Positions 1 through 8,533 of a stretch of DNA of 64,000 bases are shown one piece after another (position 1 is the first letter of the stretch; every line of letters starts with the position of its first letter). The position numbers were made by a program, and so were the translations under genes. The stretch comes from an uncultured Candidatus Melainabacteria bacterium (GTDB taxonomy: Bacteria > Cyanobacteriota > Vampirovibrionia > Gastranaerophilales > Gastranaerophilaceae). The notes beneath the pieces were generated by a model. It was not told the DNA's origin, searched no databases, and saw only the letters and a program-made list of their open reading frames with translations. The stretch spans positions 62,001-126,000 of the forward strand of contig CAKVIN010000002.1 in NCBI GenBank assembly GCA_934754425.1. The letters are read 5' to 3'.

Positions 1-258
1 TTCATAATATTTTATACATTCCTTGATATAGTCTTCTGTATCTTTAAGAAAACTTCTTTCGTCAATATAATCAGCCAAAAAAGGAAATCTGGAAGCACTA
101 AGCTCCAAATAATATTTTTCATCATCAATAAACTTGTCCATAATCTCTGAACAAGTTAAACCTAAATTCTGTTTCACTAACGCTCTTAAAAAATTACATA
201 CCACGCTTTTTTGTGTTTTATCAAAGTCGGGGTATATTCTGTTTTTAATCTGGTACAT
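1..258 (-). CDS. Hypothetical protein, 3' part outside the window
   Basis: Reading frame open from an ATG at 258 to the window edge, giving the first 86 residues (starts MYQIKNRIYP). An AAGGA-type ribosome binding site lies about 10 bases upstream. It is rich in Lys, Asp, Tyr and Phe, with no membrane segment and no motif I recognise. It follows the 59-residue gene ending at 319 on the same strand, so the two may be co-transcribed. The C-terminus is missing. Function unknown. Confidence 0.55.
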   Translation of the reverse strand, partial: MYQIKNRIYPDFDKTQKSVVCNFLRALVKQNLGLTCSEIMDKFIDDEKYYLELSASRFPFLADYIDERSFLKDTEDYIKECIKYYE

Positions 259-318
259 TTAAACCATTTTCCTTTTGCCTTTTCCTTTTTCCGCCTGTTG
301 CCAATTTGTTTAAATTTA

Positions 319-498
319 CTACCATTTTAACAAATCGTCAACTCCAAATTTTTTGCCACCTTCATTATTGTTAAACTTTACCAATTTTTCTTTTAAAGGA
401 TTTGTTTGATAAGCTCGACGTCTTTCTCTTAAATCAGACTCATTACCAAATTCTGTATTGCTTATAACTGTAAATCTTTTTTTATTTTCTACTGTCAT
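319..498 (-). CDS. Small hypothetical protein (59 aa)
   Basis: Short frame starting MTVENKKRFTVISN, with a GAGAGG ribosome binding site about 9 bases before the ATG at 498. The product is hydrophilic and highly charged (an RERRR stretch in the middle), with no signal peptide and no recognised domain. The main support is its upstream region: it carries the GCAATTT-N14-ACTTTATAT element (539-569) also found before three other genes here, so this is a regulated gene rather than a chance frame. The next gene downstream (start 258) may form an operon with it. Function unknown. Confidence 0.6.
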   Translation of the reverse strand: MTVENKKRFTVISNTEFGNESDLRERRRAYQTNPLKEKLVKFNNNEGGKKFGVDDLLKW

Positions 499-538
499 CT
501 CGTTGTGCCTCTCTTTAATCTTAAATATCTCTTATGCA

Positions 539-569
539 TATATAAAGTATTTAAGAATTAAAAAATTGC
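539..569 (-). promoter_or_regulatory. Conserved promoter-like element, copy A
   Basis: Read on the minus strand: GCAATTT (569-563), 14 bases, ACTTTATATA (548-539). The same two blocks with the same 14-base gap lie before genes at 18903, 36798 and 26871. Flanking similarity to the 18838 copy extends further (AAAAAGGC upstream; TAAG and GATATT downstream). It lies about 40 bases before the ATG at 498. Probably a promoter read by a specific sigma factor (inference). Confidence 0.6.
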
Positions 570-704
570 CTTTTTTATTCAAAATATTAAGAATTGTAAC
601 AAAAAGATTAAAAATTTTCCATTTTATTAATCTTTCTTCACAAATATATTATATCAAATTTTTTCTTCAAAATCACTATATGTGCGAAATTAAGTTATTT
701 TTAT

Positions 705-739
705 TTGTGTAAATCTATACTATATGTTAAGATAAATTT
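705..739 (+). promoter_or_regulatory. Leaderless promoter of the UbiA-like gene
   Basis: TTGTGT (705-710), 17-base spacer, extended -10 TGT-TAAGAT (hexamer 728-733), then exactly six bases to the ATG at 740. A transcript starting 7 bases after the hexamer would begin at the A of ATG. No Shine-Dalgarno sequence is present. Confidence 0.6.
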
Positions 740-1654
740 ATGCATAACAAATTAATTACTATACTCAAATATTCTAAAATTTTATCTTTAAAATCAATTT
801 TTTTATTTTGGGCAATAATTTTTATTTATTCAGTTTTAGTTGCCGGTCATTTTTTGTATGGTATATTAAGTTTGTTATTTTTTGTATTTGGGGCTTTAAC
901 CGTAAATATTGCAGGATATTTAAGTGATTATATAGATTTTTTTAACAATGACTGTAACAAAGAGTCTTTTTTAGAAAAAAATAAAAAATTTAAGCCTTTG
1001 ATATCAGGAGTAATAAAACCCAATTACATATATTCAGCAATAGCGTTGGGAGGAATAATTCTTTTATTATTCGGCACTTTTTTATATATAAAAACCGGAA
1101 AATTATTCATAAACTTGATGATTTTTTCTCTTGTTTTATCAGTTTTGATTATTTTTAGACGAAAAATCGTATTTTCAGATTTATTACCTTCATTTTTTTA
1201 TGCTCCATTAATATTTTGTATTACGTATTTTTTGATGACAAAAACCATCACAGCAGATATTATATTACTATCAATTCCTTACATATTATTATCTTCCGGA
1301 CGTTTGTACATAGATTCTATAAAAGATTATGATTTTAATTCAAGTTGTAATAAACAAACTATTGCGAATTTATTTGACTCACAATTAGACGCTCTAGTTG
1401 TATTCAAATGGATTCTTTACTTAATTTACTTTTCACCGTTGATTTTATGCGCATTTGATATATTAGATTGGCAAATTCTTTTAACATACGCTACTATACC
1501 AATAGCAATGAATTTATATAACGATTTAAAAGAATACGCTTCTGAAAAAGAAAACGAAGAAAATGATTTAGAAAAAGTCTTATTAAAATCAAATAAACTT
1601 GTTTTACTATATTGTATTATATCAATTATTGCCATAATATTAAGTGCAAACTAA
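740..1654 (+). CDS. UbiA-family prenyltransferase, integral membrane
   Basis: 304 residues with about eight or nine hydrophobic segments, the UbiA topology. The two Asp-rich motifs that bind Mg-prenyl diphosphate are recognisable: N56 followed by D63/D66 in the first cytosolic loop (NIAGYLSDYID), and D192/D196/D198 in the second (DSIKDYDFN), followed by KQTIA, which resembles the KKT loop of MenA/UbiA enzymes. Family members attach a polyprenyl chain to an aromatic or sugar-like acceptor (quinone, heme O, chlorophyll or decaprenyl-phosphoribose routes). The acceptor cannot be told here and no quinone genes lie nearby. A leaderless promoter lies directly upstream. The motifs are slightly degenerate, so a MenA-like role is only a guess. 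Confidence 0.7.
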   Translation: MHNKLITILKYSKILSLKSIFLFWAIIFIYSVLVAGHFLYGILSLLFFVFGALTVNIAGYLSDYIDFFNNDCNKESFLEKNKKFKPLISGVIKPNYIYSAIALGGIILLLFGTFLYIKTGKLFINLMIFSLVLSVLIIFRRKIVFSDLLPSFFYAPLIFCITYFLMTKTITADIILLSIPYILLSSGRLYIDSIKDYDFNSSCNKQTIANLFDSQLDALVVFKWILYLIYFSPLILCAFDILDWQILLTYATIPIAMNLYNDLKEYASEKENEENDLEKVLLKSNKLVLLYCIISIIAIILSAN

Positions 1655-1683
1655 ACTAAATAGCCCATTTTTAATAAAATATA

Positions 1684-1713
1684 TTGTTTATATTAAAACA
1701 AATATGCTATTAT
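1684..1713 (+). promoter_or_regulatory. Promoter of the TPR-glycosyltransferase gene
   Basis: TTGTTT (1684-1689), 18-base spacer, extended -10 TGC-TATTAT (1705-1713). The leader is about 27 bases and carries an AGAGG ribosome binding site before the ATG at 1747. Confidence 0.5.
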
Positions 1714-1746
1714 CAAATTAGCGATATTTAAGAGTAGAGGTTTTAT

Positions 1747-3459
1747 ATGCAAGTATCTAAGCGTCTGGTAGTAAGAAAAGAGATTCCTATTGATAATTCA
1801 AAAGATTTGATAAGTTCAATGGATGTTGCAATGGCAGAATACTATTGCAAAAACAATAATTTCAATAGAGGATTGGAAATTTATAGAGAAACAATTCCCA
1901 ACATTTTTGATGATGCTGAACGTAATCAAATAATTAGTCAATACATAAATCAAGCAATAAACTATGCGCAGAAATTAACTCTTGATAAAAAGTATATTGA
2001 AGCTATTGAACAATATCGTGATATTATGAAATTTTCCGGCTTTCCGATTAACATATATAAAAACATCGGTTTATGTATGAAATCAATTGGAAATGCTGAT
2101 TTAGCCATAAAATTTTTAAAACGCTTTGAAGAAATATCACCGGATAAAGAAGATGTTTATGTATATCTTGCGGACTTAACCTATACAGACATTAAAGATA
2201 ACAAAAAAGCGATTGAATACTATGAAAAAGCTCTTGAAAAAAATCAAAACAATTTTTCTATTTACAATATGCTTGGACACTTGTATTCAACTTGTTATCA
2301 AGATAAATTTAAAGAAAAACAAATTGATTATCTTACTAAAGCGTATGAGCTTGCACCAAATAATAGAATTGTCGTTAAAAACCTTGCATATGTTCTTGGT
2401 AAATTTGATGAAGTTCAAAAAGCAGATGAATTCTATTCAAAATTAATGTATCTAAGTCCTACTCACTCCGATTTACACGCTTATGGAGCTTATTTGGTTA
2501 AACATCAACGCTTTTCTGAAGGATTCAAGTTCTTACAACACAGATTTTTGAAAGAAGACTTGAATAATGTTGCATTCCCTCAACTTCTTACATCTAAGAA
2601 AAAAAGATGGAATTTAAAAGTTGATACAAAAGAAAAAAGAATATTAGTGCACTTTGAACAAGGTTTTGGTGACTCAATCATGTTTGTGAGATTTTTAGAT
2701 GAATTAAAATCTTTGTGCAAAGAAGTTTCATTAGTAGTTCAAAAACCGCTGATAAGTTTATTTGAAGATTCTAAATTGGGTGTAGAAATATATTCGGAAG
2801 ATCAAATTCCAACTATAAATTTTGACTACTACATACCAATGATGGATTTACCTATTATTTGTGAAACAAAACCTAGTACAATACCAAAAGCCGGTGGTTA
2901 TCTAAAAGTACCAAAATCAAAAATTAATGCGTACAAAAAAGAACATATCAATGACAATGATAAAATTAAAATCGGTATTGCATATGAAGGTACTTTGGCT
3001 TCTAAAGAAACAGACAGAGATATTCCACTAAGATTCTTGTACCCGTTAATGAAATTGCCAGATGTAGAAGTATATAGCTTCCAAGTAGATGATTTAACAA
3101 GACAAATGGACATGATTCCTGAGGATGCAAATTTAATCAGATTGGGTAAAACATTCAAAGATTGGGAAGATACGGCTTGCGCTATGAATTGCATGGATTT
3201 CATGGTTACTACTGATAATGGTGTAATGAACCTTGCTGGAGCACTTGGCATAAAAACTTTTGGCTTATTCAATAGAATTACAGAATGGCGTTGGTTTAAG
3301 ACAGAAGGTGATGATATAGCTTGGTATAAAACTATTAAACCATTCCAGTGCCCTACATCCGGAGCTTGGGAAGTCCCTGTTAACAAGGTTTTAGAAGAAG
3401 TTGAAAAAATGAGAGCAAAAAAACTGGTTGACAAACTTAAAGGTAAAAAAATCATTTAA
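1747..3459 (+). CDS. TPR protein with C-terminal GT9-like glycosyltransferase domain
   Basis: 570 residues. The N-terminal half (about 30-270) is built of tetratricopeptide repeats (for example KKAIEYYEKALEKNQNNFSI). The C-terminal half resembles heptosyltransferase/GT9-like domains of O-GlcNAc-transferase-type proteins: EQGFGDSIMFVRFL near residue 302, and near 496 a TTDNGVMNLAGALGIKTF segment followed by WRWF, the region that binds the nucleotide-sugar in GT9 enzymes. A paralogue with the same architecture lies at 49735-51333. Probable cytosolic role in glycan or protein glycosylation (inference). It has its own promoter and a normal ribosome binding site. Confidence 0.75.
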   Translation: MQVSKRLVVRKEIPIDNSKDLISSMDVAMAEYYCKNNNFNRGLEIYRETIPNIFDDAERNQIISQYINQAINYAQKLTLDKKYIEAIEQYRDIMKFSGFPINIYKNIGLCMKSIGNADLAIKFLKRFEEISPDKEDVYVYLADLTYTDIKDNKKAIEYYEKALEKNQNNFSIYNMLGHLYSTCYQDKFKEKQIDYLTKAYELAPNNRIVVKNLAYVLGKFDEVQKADEFYSKLMYLSPTHSDLHAYGAYLVKHQRFSEGFKFLQHRFLKEDLNNVAFPQLLTSKKKRWNLKVDTKEKRILVHFEQGFGDSIMFVRFLDELKSLCKEVSLVVQKPLISLFEDSKLGVEIYSEDQIPTINFDYYIPMMDLPIICETKPSTIPKAGGYLKVPKSKINAYKKEHINDNDKIKIGIAYEGTLASKETDRDIPLRFLYPLMKLPDVEVYSFQVDDLTRQMDMIPEDANLIRLGKTFKDWEDTACAMNCMDFMVTTDNGVMNLAGALGIKTFGLFNRITEWRWFKTEGDDIAWYKTIKPFQCPTSGAWEVPVNKVLEEVEKMRAKKLVDKLKGKKII

Positions 3460-3475
3460 AATCTTTTAATATTCC

Positions 3476-3510
3476 TTTACGGCGCCGTATATTTTTGATA
3501 AACTTCTAGT
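3476..3510 (+). promoter_or_regulatory. Leaderless promoter of nanE
   Basis: TTTACG (3476-3481), 17 bases, extended -10 TGA-TAAACT (hexamer 3499-3504), then six bases to the ATG at 3511. No ribosome binding site. The start point is predicted at the start codon itself. Confidence 0.55.
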
Positions 3511-4188
3511 ATGAGTATTTTAGAAGAAATTAAAGGGAAGATTGTGGTATCATCTCAGGCTATGCCTGATGAACCATTGTATAAAGAAGAATGCATGTTT
3601 GCAATGATGCAATCAGTAGTTAATGGCGGAGCAGGCGCTCTTCGAGTAGCCGGAGCCCGAGATGTTAAAAATGCAAAAAAACTTAATGTTCCTGTTATTG
3701 GCTTAACAAAACCAAACGGTTTGCCTCATAATTGGAAAGAAATCGTATATATTACTCCTGGGCTAAAAGAAGTTAATGAACTCATTGAAGCTGGCGCTGA
3801 TATAATTGCTTTTGATGGAACTTCTCGACCTCATGACAAATGTTCATTGGATGATATCATACAAACTATTCATAATGCCAAAAAACTTGCAATGGCAGAT
3901 ATTTCAACACTTGAAGAAGGTATTAATTGTGCAAAGTTTGGAGCTGACATCATTTCAACAACTCTTGCTGGATATACTTTAGAATCAGGCGAACCAACAG
4001 AAGGGCCGGATTATGAATTACTTAAATCACTTGTGCAAAATATAAACAAACCAGTTATTCTGGAAGGAAGAATTTGGGAGCCGATGGATGTTCAAAAAGC
4101 ATTTGAACTTGGCGCACATTGTGTTGTAATCGGTTCTGCAATCACCAGACCACAATTAATTACAAAACGATTCATAAATGGCAAATAA
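3511..4188 (+). CDS. nanE: N-acetylmannosamine-6-phosphate 2-epimerase
   Basis: 225-residue TIM-barrel enzyme of the NanE family, which converts ManNAc-6-P to GlcNAc-6-P in the cytosol. Family landmarks are present: the catalytic-region lysine in GLTKPN (K67), FDGTSRPHD (101-109), ADIST (129-133), STTLAGYT, EGR (185-187) and VIGSAITRP (206-214). Length is typical. A ROK kinase follows 27 bases downstream, matching the NanK-NanE pairing of sialic acid or ManNAc catabolism. No N-acetylneuraminate lyase or sialic acid transporter lies in the window, so the substrate may come from ManNAc or cell-wall recycling rather than sialic acid. Expressed from a leaderless promoter. Confidence 0.92.
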   Translation: MSILEEIKGKIVVSSQAMPDEPLYKEECMFAMMQSVVNGGAGALRVAGARDVKNAKKLNVPVIGLTKPNGLPHNWKEIVYITPGLKEVNELIEAGADIIAFDGTSRPHDKCSLDDIIQTIHNAKKLAMADISTLEEGINCAKFGADIISTTLAGYTLESGEPTEGPDYELLKSLVQNINKPVILEGRIWEPMDVQKAFELGAHCVVIGSAITRPQLITKRFINGK

Positions 4189-4215
4189 AAACTCACAAAA
4201 ATAAAGGATTTTTTA

Positions 4216-5091
4216 ATGAAAAAAGCATTAGCATTTGATATAGGTGGAACAAAAATTTATAGCACCATTATAGACAAAGACGGTAATATTACTGCTGAAA
4301 TTGACAAATTTCATACTCCAAAAACAATTGATGGTATTATTAGCATTTTAAAAGAACAAATTTCGAAATTTGAAGATGTGGTTGATATTATTGCAATTTC
4401 AACTGCAGGAGGAGTTAACAACGAAAATACTGCTGTTTTAGGTTCTACAGGAAATCTTGTTGCAGGATATTCAACAATTGATTTTCAAAGTTTAAGTAAT
4501 AAAAAAAAGGTGTTTTTAGAAAACGATGCCAACTGCGCTGCTTGGGCAGAATACAAAATAGGAGCTTCAAGAGGTAGTCAGGTATCAGTGATGTTGACAT
4601 TAGGAACCGGAGTTGGCGGAGGGATTATTATTGATAATAAAATTTTGAAAGGCAAATCAGGTTCTGCCGGAGAAATGCATTTTAAGATGTATCCTGATAA
4701 ACGTAGAAAATGTACTTGCGGAAGCTGGGATTGTTTTGAAGCTTACGCATCAGGAACAGCATTAAAAATTGATGCAGAAGAAATGTTGAATGATAAAAAT
4801 GTTACAACTTATGATGTAATAGATGGAGTAAAATCCGGAGATAAAAAAATGATTGAAATTTTTGAGCGCTGGCAAAATGACATTATGATTGGAATTGCTG
4901 GGCTTGCTAACATTTTTGATCCGGATTGTTTTGTATTATCCGGCTCTATGGCACAATTTGTTGATGCAAAAAAAATCGAAAACTATGTAAATAATGATAT
5001 TGTTACATCACCTACATCTGTAAAAATCGCAACTGCCGGAAATTATTCCGGAATGATTGGCGCAGCATTATTAGCTTTAGACAAGGAGTAG
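4216..5091 (+). CDS. nanK: ROK-family sugar kinase, probable N-acetylmannosamine kinase
   Basis: 291 residues. ATP-binding motif DIGGTK (8-13), catalytic Asp in END (D104), glycine-rich TLGTGVGGG (128-136), and the ROK zinc site H155 with CTCGSWDCFE (C166, C168, C173). ROK kinases phosphorylate hexoses or N-acetylhexosamines. Placement directly after nanE suggests ManNAc as substrate, giving ManNAc-6-P for the epimerase; glucokinase activity cannot be ruled out from sequence alone. The ribosome binding site is AAAGGA. A 71-residue gene follows 8 bases downstream and is probably in the same transcript. Confidence 0.82.
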   Translation: MKKALAFDIGGTKIYSTIIDKDGNITAEIDKFHTPKTIDGIISILKEQISKFEDVVDIIAISTAGGVNNENTAVLGSTGNLVAGYSTIDFQSLSNKKKVFLENDANCAAWAEYKIGASRGSQVSVMLTLGTGVGGGIIIDNKILKGKSGSAGEMHFKMYPDKRRKCTCGSWDCFEAYASGTALKIDAEEMLNDKNVTTYDVIDGVKSGDKKMIEIFERWQNDIMIGIAGLANIFDPDCFVLSGSMAQFVDAKKIENYVNNDIVTSPTSVKIATAGNYSGMIGAALLALDKE

Positions 5092-5099
5092 GGCTAAAA

Positions 5100-5315
5100 A
5101 TGGGTAAAGCAAAGCGCAGAAGTTTTAAACAAGGTATTAATGACAGATTTCAATATATGACACGAGAATCTGCTCTTAATTCTGTCATTGAAAATATTGA
5201 AAATAAAGCAGAAGTAATTGATACTATTACTCTTTTTGGCTTTACAGCAGAAGAAATGTTGGAAGCCGGTGCTACTTATGAAGACGTTATGTCTTTTGGT
5301 GGCTTAGTAGGATAA
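5100..5315 (+). CDS. Small hypothetical protein (71 aa)
   Basis: Starts MGKAKRRSFKQGINDRFQ: a very basic N-terminus followed by an acidic, helical body (ENIENKAEVIDTITLFGFTAEEMLEAGATYEDV). No signal peptide, Cys or known domain. It starts 8 bases after nanK; its ribosome binding site (AAGGAG) overlaps the nanK stop codon, which suggests translational coupling. A binding or regulatory protein for the operon is possible but unproven. Confidence 0.6.
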   Translation: MGKAKRRSFKQGINDRFQYMTRESALNSVIENIENKAEVIDTITLFGFTAEEMLEAGATYEDVMSFGGLVG

Positions 5316-5406
5316 TGGCGCATTATATTAGTCTTTATGGATTATTGCTAAAACGCTTTTATTGAGATATTCTTTTTTTAAAGTCTAAAATTCAGAGGAG
5401 AGAAAA

Positions 5407-6657
5407 ATGACAGTTATTGAAAAAATTAATGAAATTAATAATATAGTAAAAGATATTTTTGAATTCACTCAAACCAATGAAAAAGTGAAAAATGATTTTG
5501 ATGAATATTTAGCTACAATAGGAGCTAGAAATATATCATTAAATAAAATGGAAAAAATATTTTTGCCATATGTTTTCGAACGTAGAATTGAAGGTAAATC
5601 AATTTTAGAAATGTTTAAAGAAGAAAATGGTTCTACTCCGATTTTAGAAAGTTTTTTAAATACGCAAGCATCTATATTTGAGATTAAGAAAATTCTTAGG
5701 AATGGTTTTGAATTATATAATTTGATAAATGAAAGAACTTATAAAGTGCTTTCACTTACAAAAATGGTAAATTTTAAAGGTGTATATGCGGGACAATATA
5801 TTGCAGCAAGAATATTTGAACTTGATGGCGAGTATTATGTAATTGAAATATCAAGCGTTCTTTCGCATTCACAAAAAGAAGAAGCTTATAGATATGCAGT
5901 TATGAAATTGGTTCATTCTCCAAGAATGTTATATTTTGATAATCCTGAAAAAGAAGACGAAATTAAAAGTACGATTTCTGAAATGTATCAAAAATTTATT
6001 AAAACATTCAATAAAGATATTATTCTTACTACAAACAAACATGCCGATGATATTATTGGTGCATTTAATGATGGCGAAGATATTGACCTTTCTGACAAAG
6101 GTTGTGATATTGCAGAATATAAATTTTTCCATGTAAAAGAGTTAGATAACAATTATTCGAACTTCTTAGAAAATTCAATGGGTGGATTTGCTTCTCACAA
6201 CGAAACGTATGATGTTGCAGTTATTTTTGACGAAAAAAATGGTTTATACGCAATTCCGTTTTATGCAACTTTCTGTAAAATATTTGAAGATAAGAATTCT
6301 ATTGAAAATGCTAAAAATTGCGTTGAATATTTTTTAACCAACGATTCCATTCCGGATATGGTTTTGAATAAAGTTTCTGCACAATATCCAAATTTTATGG
6401 AAGTTGTTAATGAAATAATGGGAACAACTCTAAACTATGAAGAATTATTGAATAAATATAAGTCAGAATTTTTGAACAACAAAATTTATTCTTCTGCAAC
6501 TGTTTTATTCTGCTCAAAAGCTTTTTCTGAAATGTTTGATTATATTTCAGAACCTAAAGAAGAAAAACCTGTATTCACAGAAAAAGTTGGCAGAAATGAC
6601 CCTTGTCCTTGTGGTAGCGGTAAAAAATTTAAAAAATGTTGCGGAAAAGCTGTATAA
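5407..6657 (+). CDS. SEC-C zinc-motif protein of unknown function
   Basis: 416 residues, cytosolic. The last 23 residues form a SEC-C module (GRNDPCPCGSGKKFKKCC), the zinc-binding tail also found on SecA and on many uncharacterised proteins. The preceding ~390 residues are alpha-rich with no motif I recognise; there is no SecA ATPase domain. Promoter TTGAGA-N18-TAAAAT (5363-5392) and a strong AGAGGAG ribosome binding site precede it, and a bidirectional terminator follows at 6675. Confidence 0.75.
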   Translation: MTVIEKINEINNIVKDIFEFTQTNEKVKNDFDEYLATIGARNISLNKMEKIFLPYVFERRIEGKSILEMFKEENGSTPILESFLNTQASIFEIKKILRNGFELYNLINERTYKVLSLTKMVNFKGVYAGQYIAARIFELDGEYYVIEISSVLSHSQKEEAYRYAVMKLVHSPRMLYFDNPEKEDEIKSTISEMYQKFIKTFNKDIILTTNKHADDIIGAFNDGEDIDLSDKGCDIAEYKFFHVKELDNNYSNFLENSMGGFASHNETYDVAVIFDEKNGLYAIPFYATFCKIFEDKNSIENAKNCVEYFLTNDSIPDMVLNKVSAQYPNFMEVVNEIMGTTLNYEELLNKYKSEFLNNKIYSSATVLFCSKAFSEMFDYISEPKEEKPVFTEKVGRNDPCPCGSGKKFKKCCGKAV

Positions 6658-6674
6658 TAATATTTAATTTCATG

Positions 6675-6707
6675 AAAAAACACACTTATTTAAAAGTGTG
6701 TTTTTTT
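6675..6707. terminator. Bidirectional intrinsic terminator
   Basis: Stem of about 13 pairs: A-tract plus CACACTT (6675-6687) against AAGTGTG plus T-tract (6694-6706), loop ATTTAA. It lies between the convergent ends of the SEC-C gene and the endonuclease-IV-like gene and would serve both. Confidence 0.85.
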
Positions 6708-6727
6708 ATTTATATATAGATTTTTTA

Positions 6728-7555
6728 TTAAAATAAACTCATATAATATTCTTTTAGTAATTTTGCATCATCTTCAATGTTCGGACTTTCGCAAACAACT
6801 GCACCTTTAACATTGAATTCTTTAAAAGCTTTCAACAAATCTTTATAATTGAAATCGGAGTCTTCTAAATTCAAATGTTTTTTCTCACCTTTTGCGCCAT
6901 ATTCTATACCTGCAATATGTGCATGGAAATTTTCTAAAGCATAATCACCAATTTCTTTACCAATTTTTTCAAATATTTTACAAAATTCATCATATGTATT
7001 AGAAATTCCGTTATATCTGGCATGAAGGTGAGAAAAATCAACACAAGGCAGAACCGTTTTAAATTCTTTTGATAATCTTATTATTTCTTCCAAATCTCCC
7101 CATTGCGTTGCTTTACCGGTAGTCTCCGGTCTTATCCAAATTTTATTATTGTTTTTTTCTAAACACTCTGTGATAATCTTTATTTGAGATTTTATATTAT
7201 TATAAACAAGTTCAGCATCTTGCCCAAGATAAAAACCGGCATGAAATGTTATGCTATATCCACCTAAAGAGTTCGTAACATCAGCAGTTTCAATAATTCT
7301 TTGAGAACTAGCTTCAACTTTTTCAACTTCTCTTGCATTCAAATTTACATAAAAAGGCGCATGAGCCGTGATGATTTTCTTTGTTGCACCAACTACCTCT
7401 CTGCTTTTATCACTTATTCTTACTCCACGCACAAATTCAAGTTCAAGTCCATCTAAATTCATATCATCTAAGACTTTAAATCCGACTTCATATCCTTTAT
7501 TTCCCGCTCTTAGAGGAACTCCAGCCGTTAAAAAATATAATTTATCCATCCCCAT
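6728..7555 (-). CDS. Endonuclease IV-like (Nfo family) TIM-barrel protein
   Basis: 275 residues, the usual size for Nfo. Zn-ligand positions can be lined up with endonuclease IV: H65 (AHAPF), H105 (FHAGF), E144 (RPETTG), D173 and H176 (CVDFSH), H211/H213 (FHAHI), H227 (EKKHL) and E256 (CESP). Nfo enzymes cut DNA 5' of abasic sites in base-excision repair. The match is to the family pattern, not to a close homologue, so the broader AP-endonuclease/xylose-isomerase-like fold is the safe call. Ribosome binding site AGGAG; starts at 7555 or 7549 are both possible. Confidence 0.72.
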   Translation of the reverse strand: MGMDKLYFLTAGVPLRAGNKGYEVGFKVLDDMNLDGLELEFVRGVRISDKSREVVGATKKIITAHAPFYVNLNAREVEKVEASSQRIIETADVTNSLGGYSITFHAGFYLGQDAELVYNNIKSQIKIITECLEKNNNKIWIRPETTGKATQWGDLEEIIRLSKEFKTVLPCVDFSHLHARYNGISNTYDEFCKIFEKIGKEIGDYALENFHAHIAGIEYGAKGEKKHLNLEDSDFNYKDLLKAFKEFNVKGAVVCESPNIEDDAKLLKEYYMSLF

Positions 7556-7641
7556 ATTTCTCCTCTTATCTTCTTTATTTCTATTATCTATATAATATTA
7601 GATTTTTTCAAGCATAAATACTAATTAAATTTCTCCATTAT

Positions 7642-7670
7642 TTGATATATAACTTCGCATGTGATAAAAT
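7642..7670 (+). promoter_or_regulatory. Promoter of the metallophosphoesterase gene
   Basis: TTGATA (7642-7647), 17 bases, extended -10 TGA-TAAAAT (hexamer 7665-7670). The leader is about 50 bases and has AGGAG (7714-7718), so this gene is not leaderless. Confidence 0.6.
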
Positions 7671-7726
7671 TAGACAAAAATCATTTATATATTAGTCAAA
7701 CGAATATCAATATAGGAGCTTTTACA

Positions 7727-8482
7727 ATGAAAATAGCAGTAATTTCAGATATACACGGTAATATGGAAGCACTTAATGCGGTTATGAGTGATATTCGACA
7801 AAAAGAATGTGAAAGAATCTTCGTACTTGGTGATTATGCTATGGCTGGGCCAGAACCTGATTCTGCTATTGAATATTTTATGAAAAGAAAAGATAACCCT
7901 AAATATTCAATGATTCAAGGTAATACAGATTTGATGATTGCAGATTATACAGAACAATTGTATGATACACTAAAAACCAAAGCTCCTGTTATGGCAGCAG
8001 CCTTAAAAATGGATGTGAAAATTATCAATCCGTTCGAAAAAGAATTTTTGAAAAATTTACCGATTCAATTACAAGTTGAAGAAGAAGGAGTAAAATTCTT
8101 ACTTGTACACGGTTCACCACGCAAAAATAACGAAGACATTTTACCGGAAACTCCTCTCAGCGAAGTAGAAAAAATGCTTGAAAATGTAGAAGCCGATGTT
8201 GTTTTATGTGGTCATACTCATATCCCTTGTGGCTTTCAAACAAACACAAAAAAAACAGTCGTAAATGCCGGAAGTGTTGGGCGAACATTTTTCAAAAATT
8301 CAGACAATATTCCAAGAGCTTGCTATTTAATAGTTAATGTTAACAATGGCAGTTGTATTTTTGAACATCAATTCATAAATTATGATAATGAAAGAGCAGC
8401 ACAAAAAGTTAAAGACAGAGAGTTTTACGGTTCAGAAAAACTCGCTAACACTCTACTAAATCCGGAATTAAGACATTTTTAG
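7727..8482 (+). CDS. Calcineurin-like metallophosphoesterase (YfcE/MJ0936 type)
   Basis: 251 residues from the ATG at 7727, chosen because AGGAGC lies 9 bases upstream and the protein begins directly with the first catalytic strand; a GTG at 7661 would add 22 unrelated residues. Metal-binding blocks are complete: DIHGN (8-12), GDYAM, GNTD, HGSPR and GHTH. Family members hydrolyse phosphomono- or diesters with two Mn or Fe ions. Substrate unknown. It converges with the pentein gene, with 51 bases between. Confidence 0.85.
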   Translation: MKIAVISDIHGNMEALNAVMSDIRQKECERIFVLGDYAMAGPEPDSAIEYFMKRKDNPKYSMIQGNTDLMIADYTEQLYDTLKTKAPVMAAALKMDVKIINPFEKEFLKNLPIQLQVEEEGVKFLLVHGSPRKNNEDILPETPLSEVEKMLENVEADVVLCGHTHIPCGFQTNTKKTVVNAGSVGRTFFKNSDNIPRACYLIVNVNNGSCIFEHQFINYDNERAAQKVKDREFYGSEKLANTLLNPELRHF

Positions 8483-8533
8483 TAAGTGTTATTATAAAAA
8501 ATTAAAATGTTAAATAAGTTTGAATTATAATAT

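Noticed and set aside
458..712. Plus-strand frame of 84 residues
   Set aside because: Phe/Leu/Ile-rich translation of AT-rich intergenic DNA; it overlaps the promoter element and 5' end of the minus-strand 59-residue gene; no ribosome binding site.
2898..3455. Minus-strand 185-residue frame
   Set aside because: Antisense to the glycosyltransferase domain of the 1747 gene, which has clear motifs and codon use.
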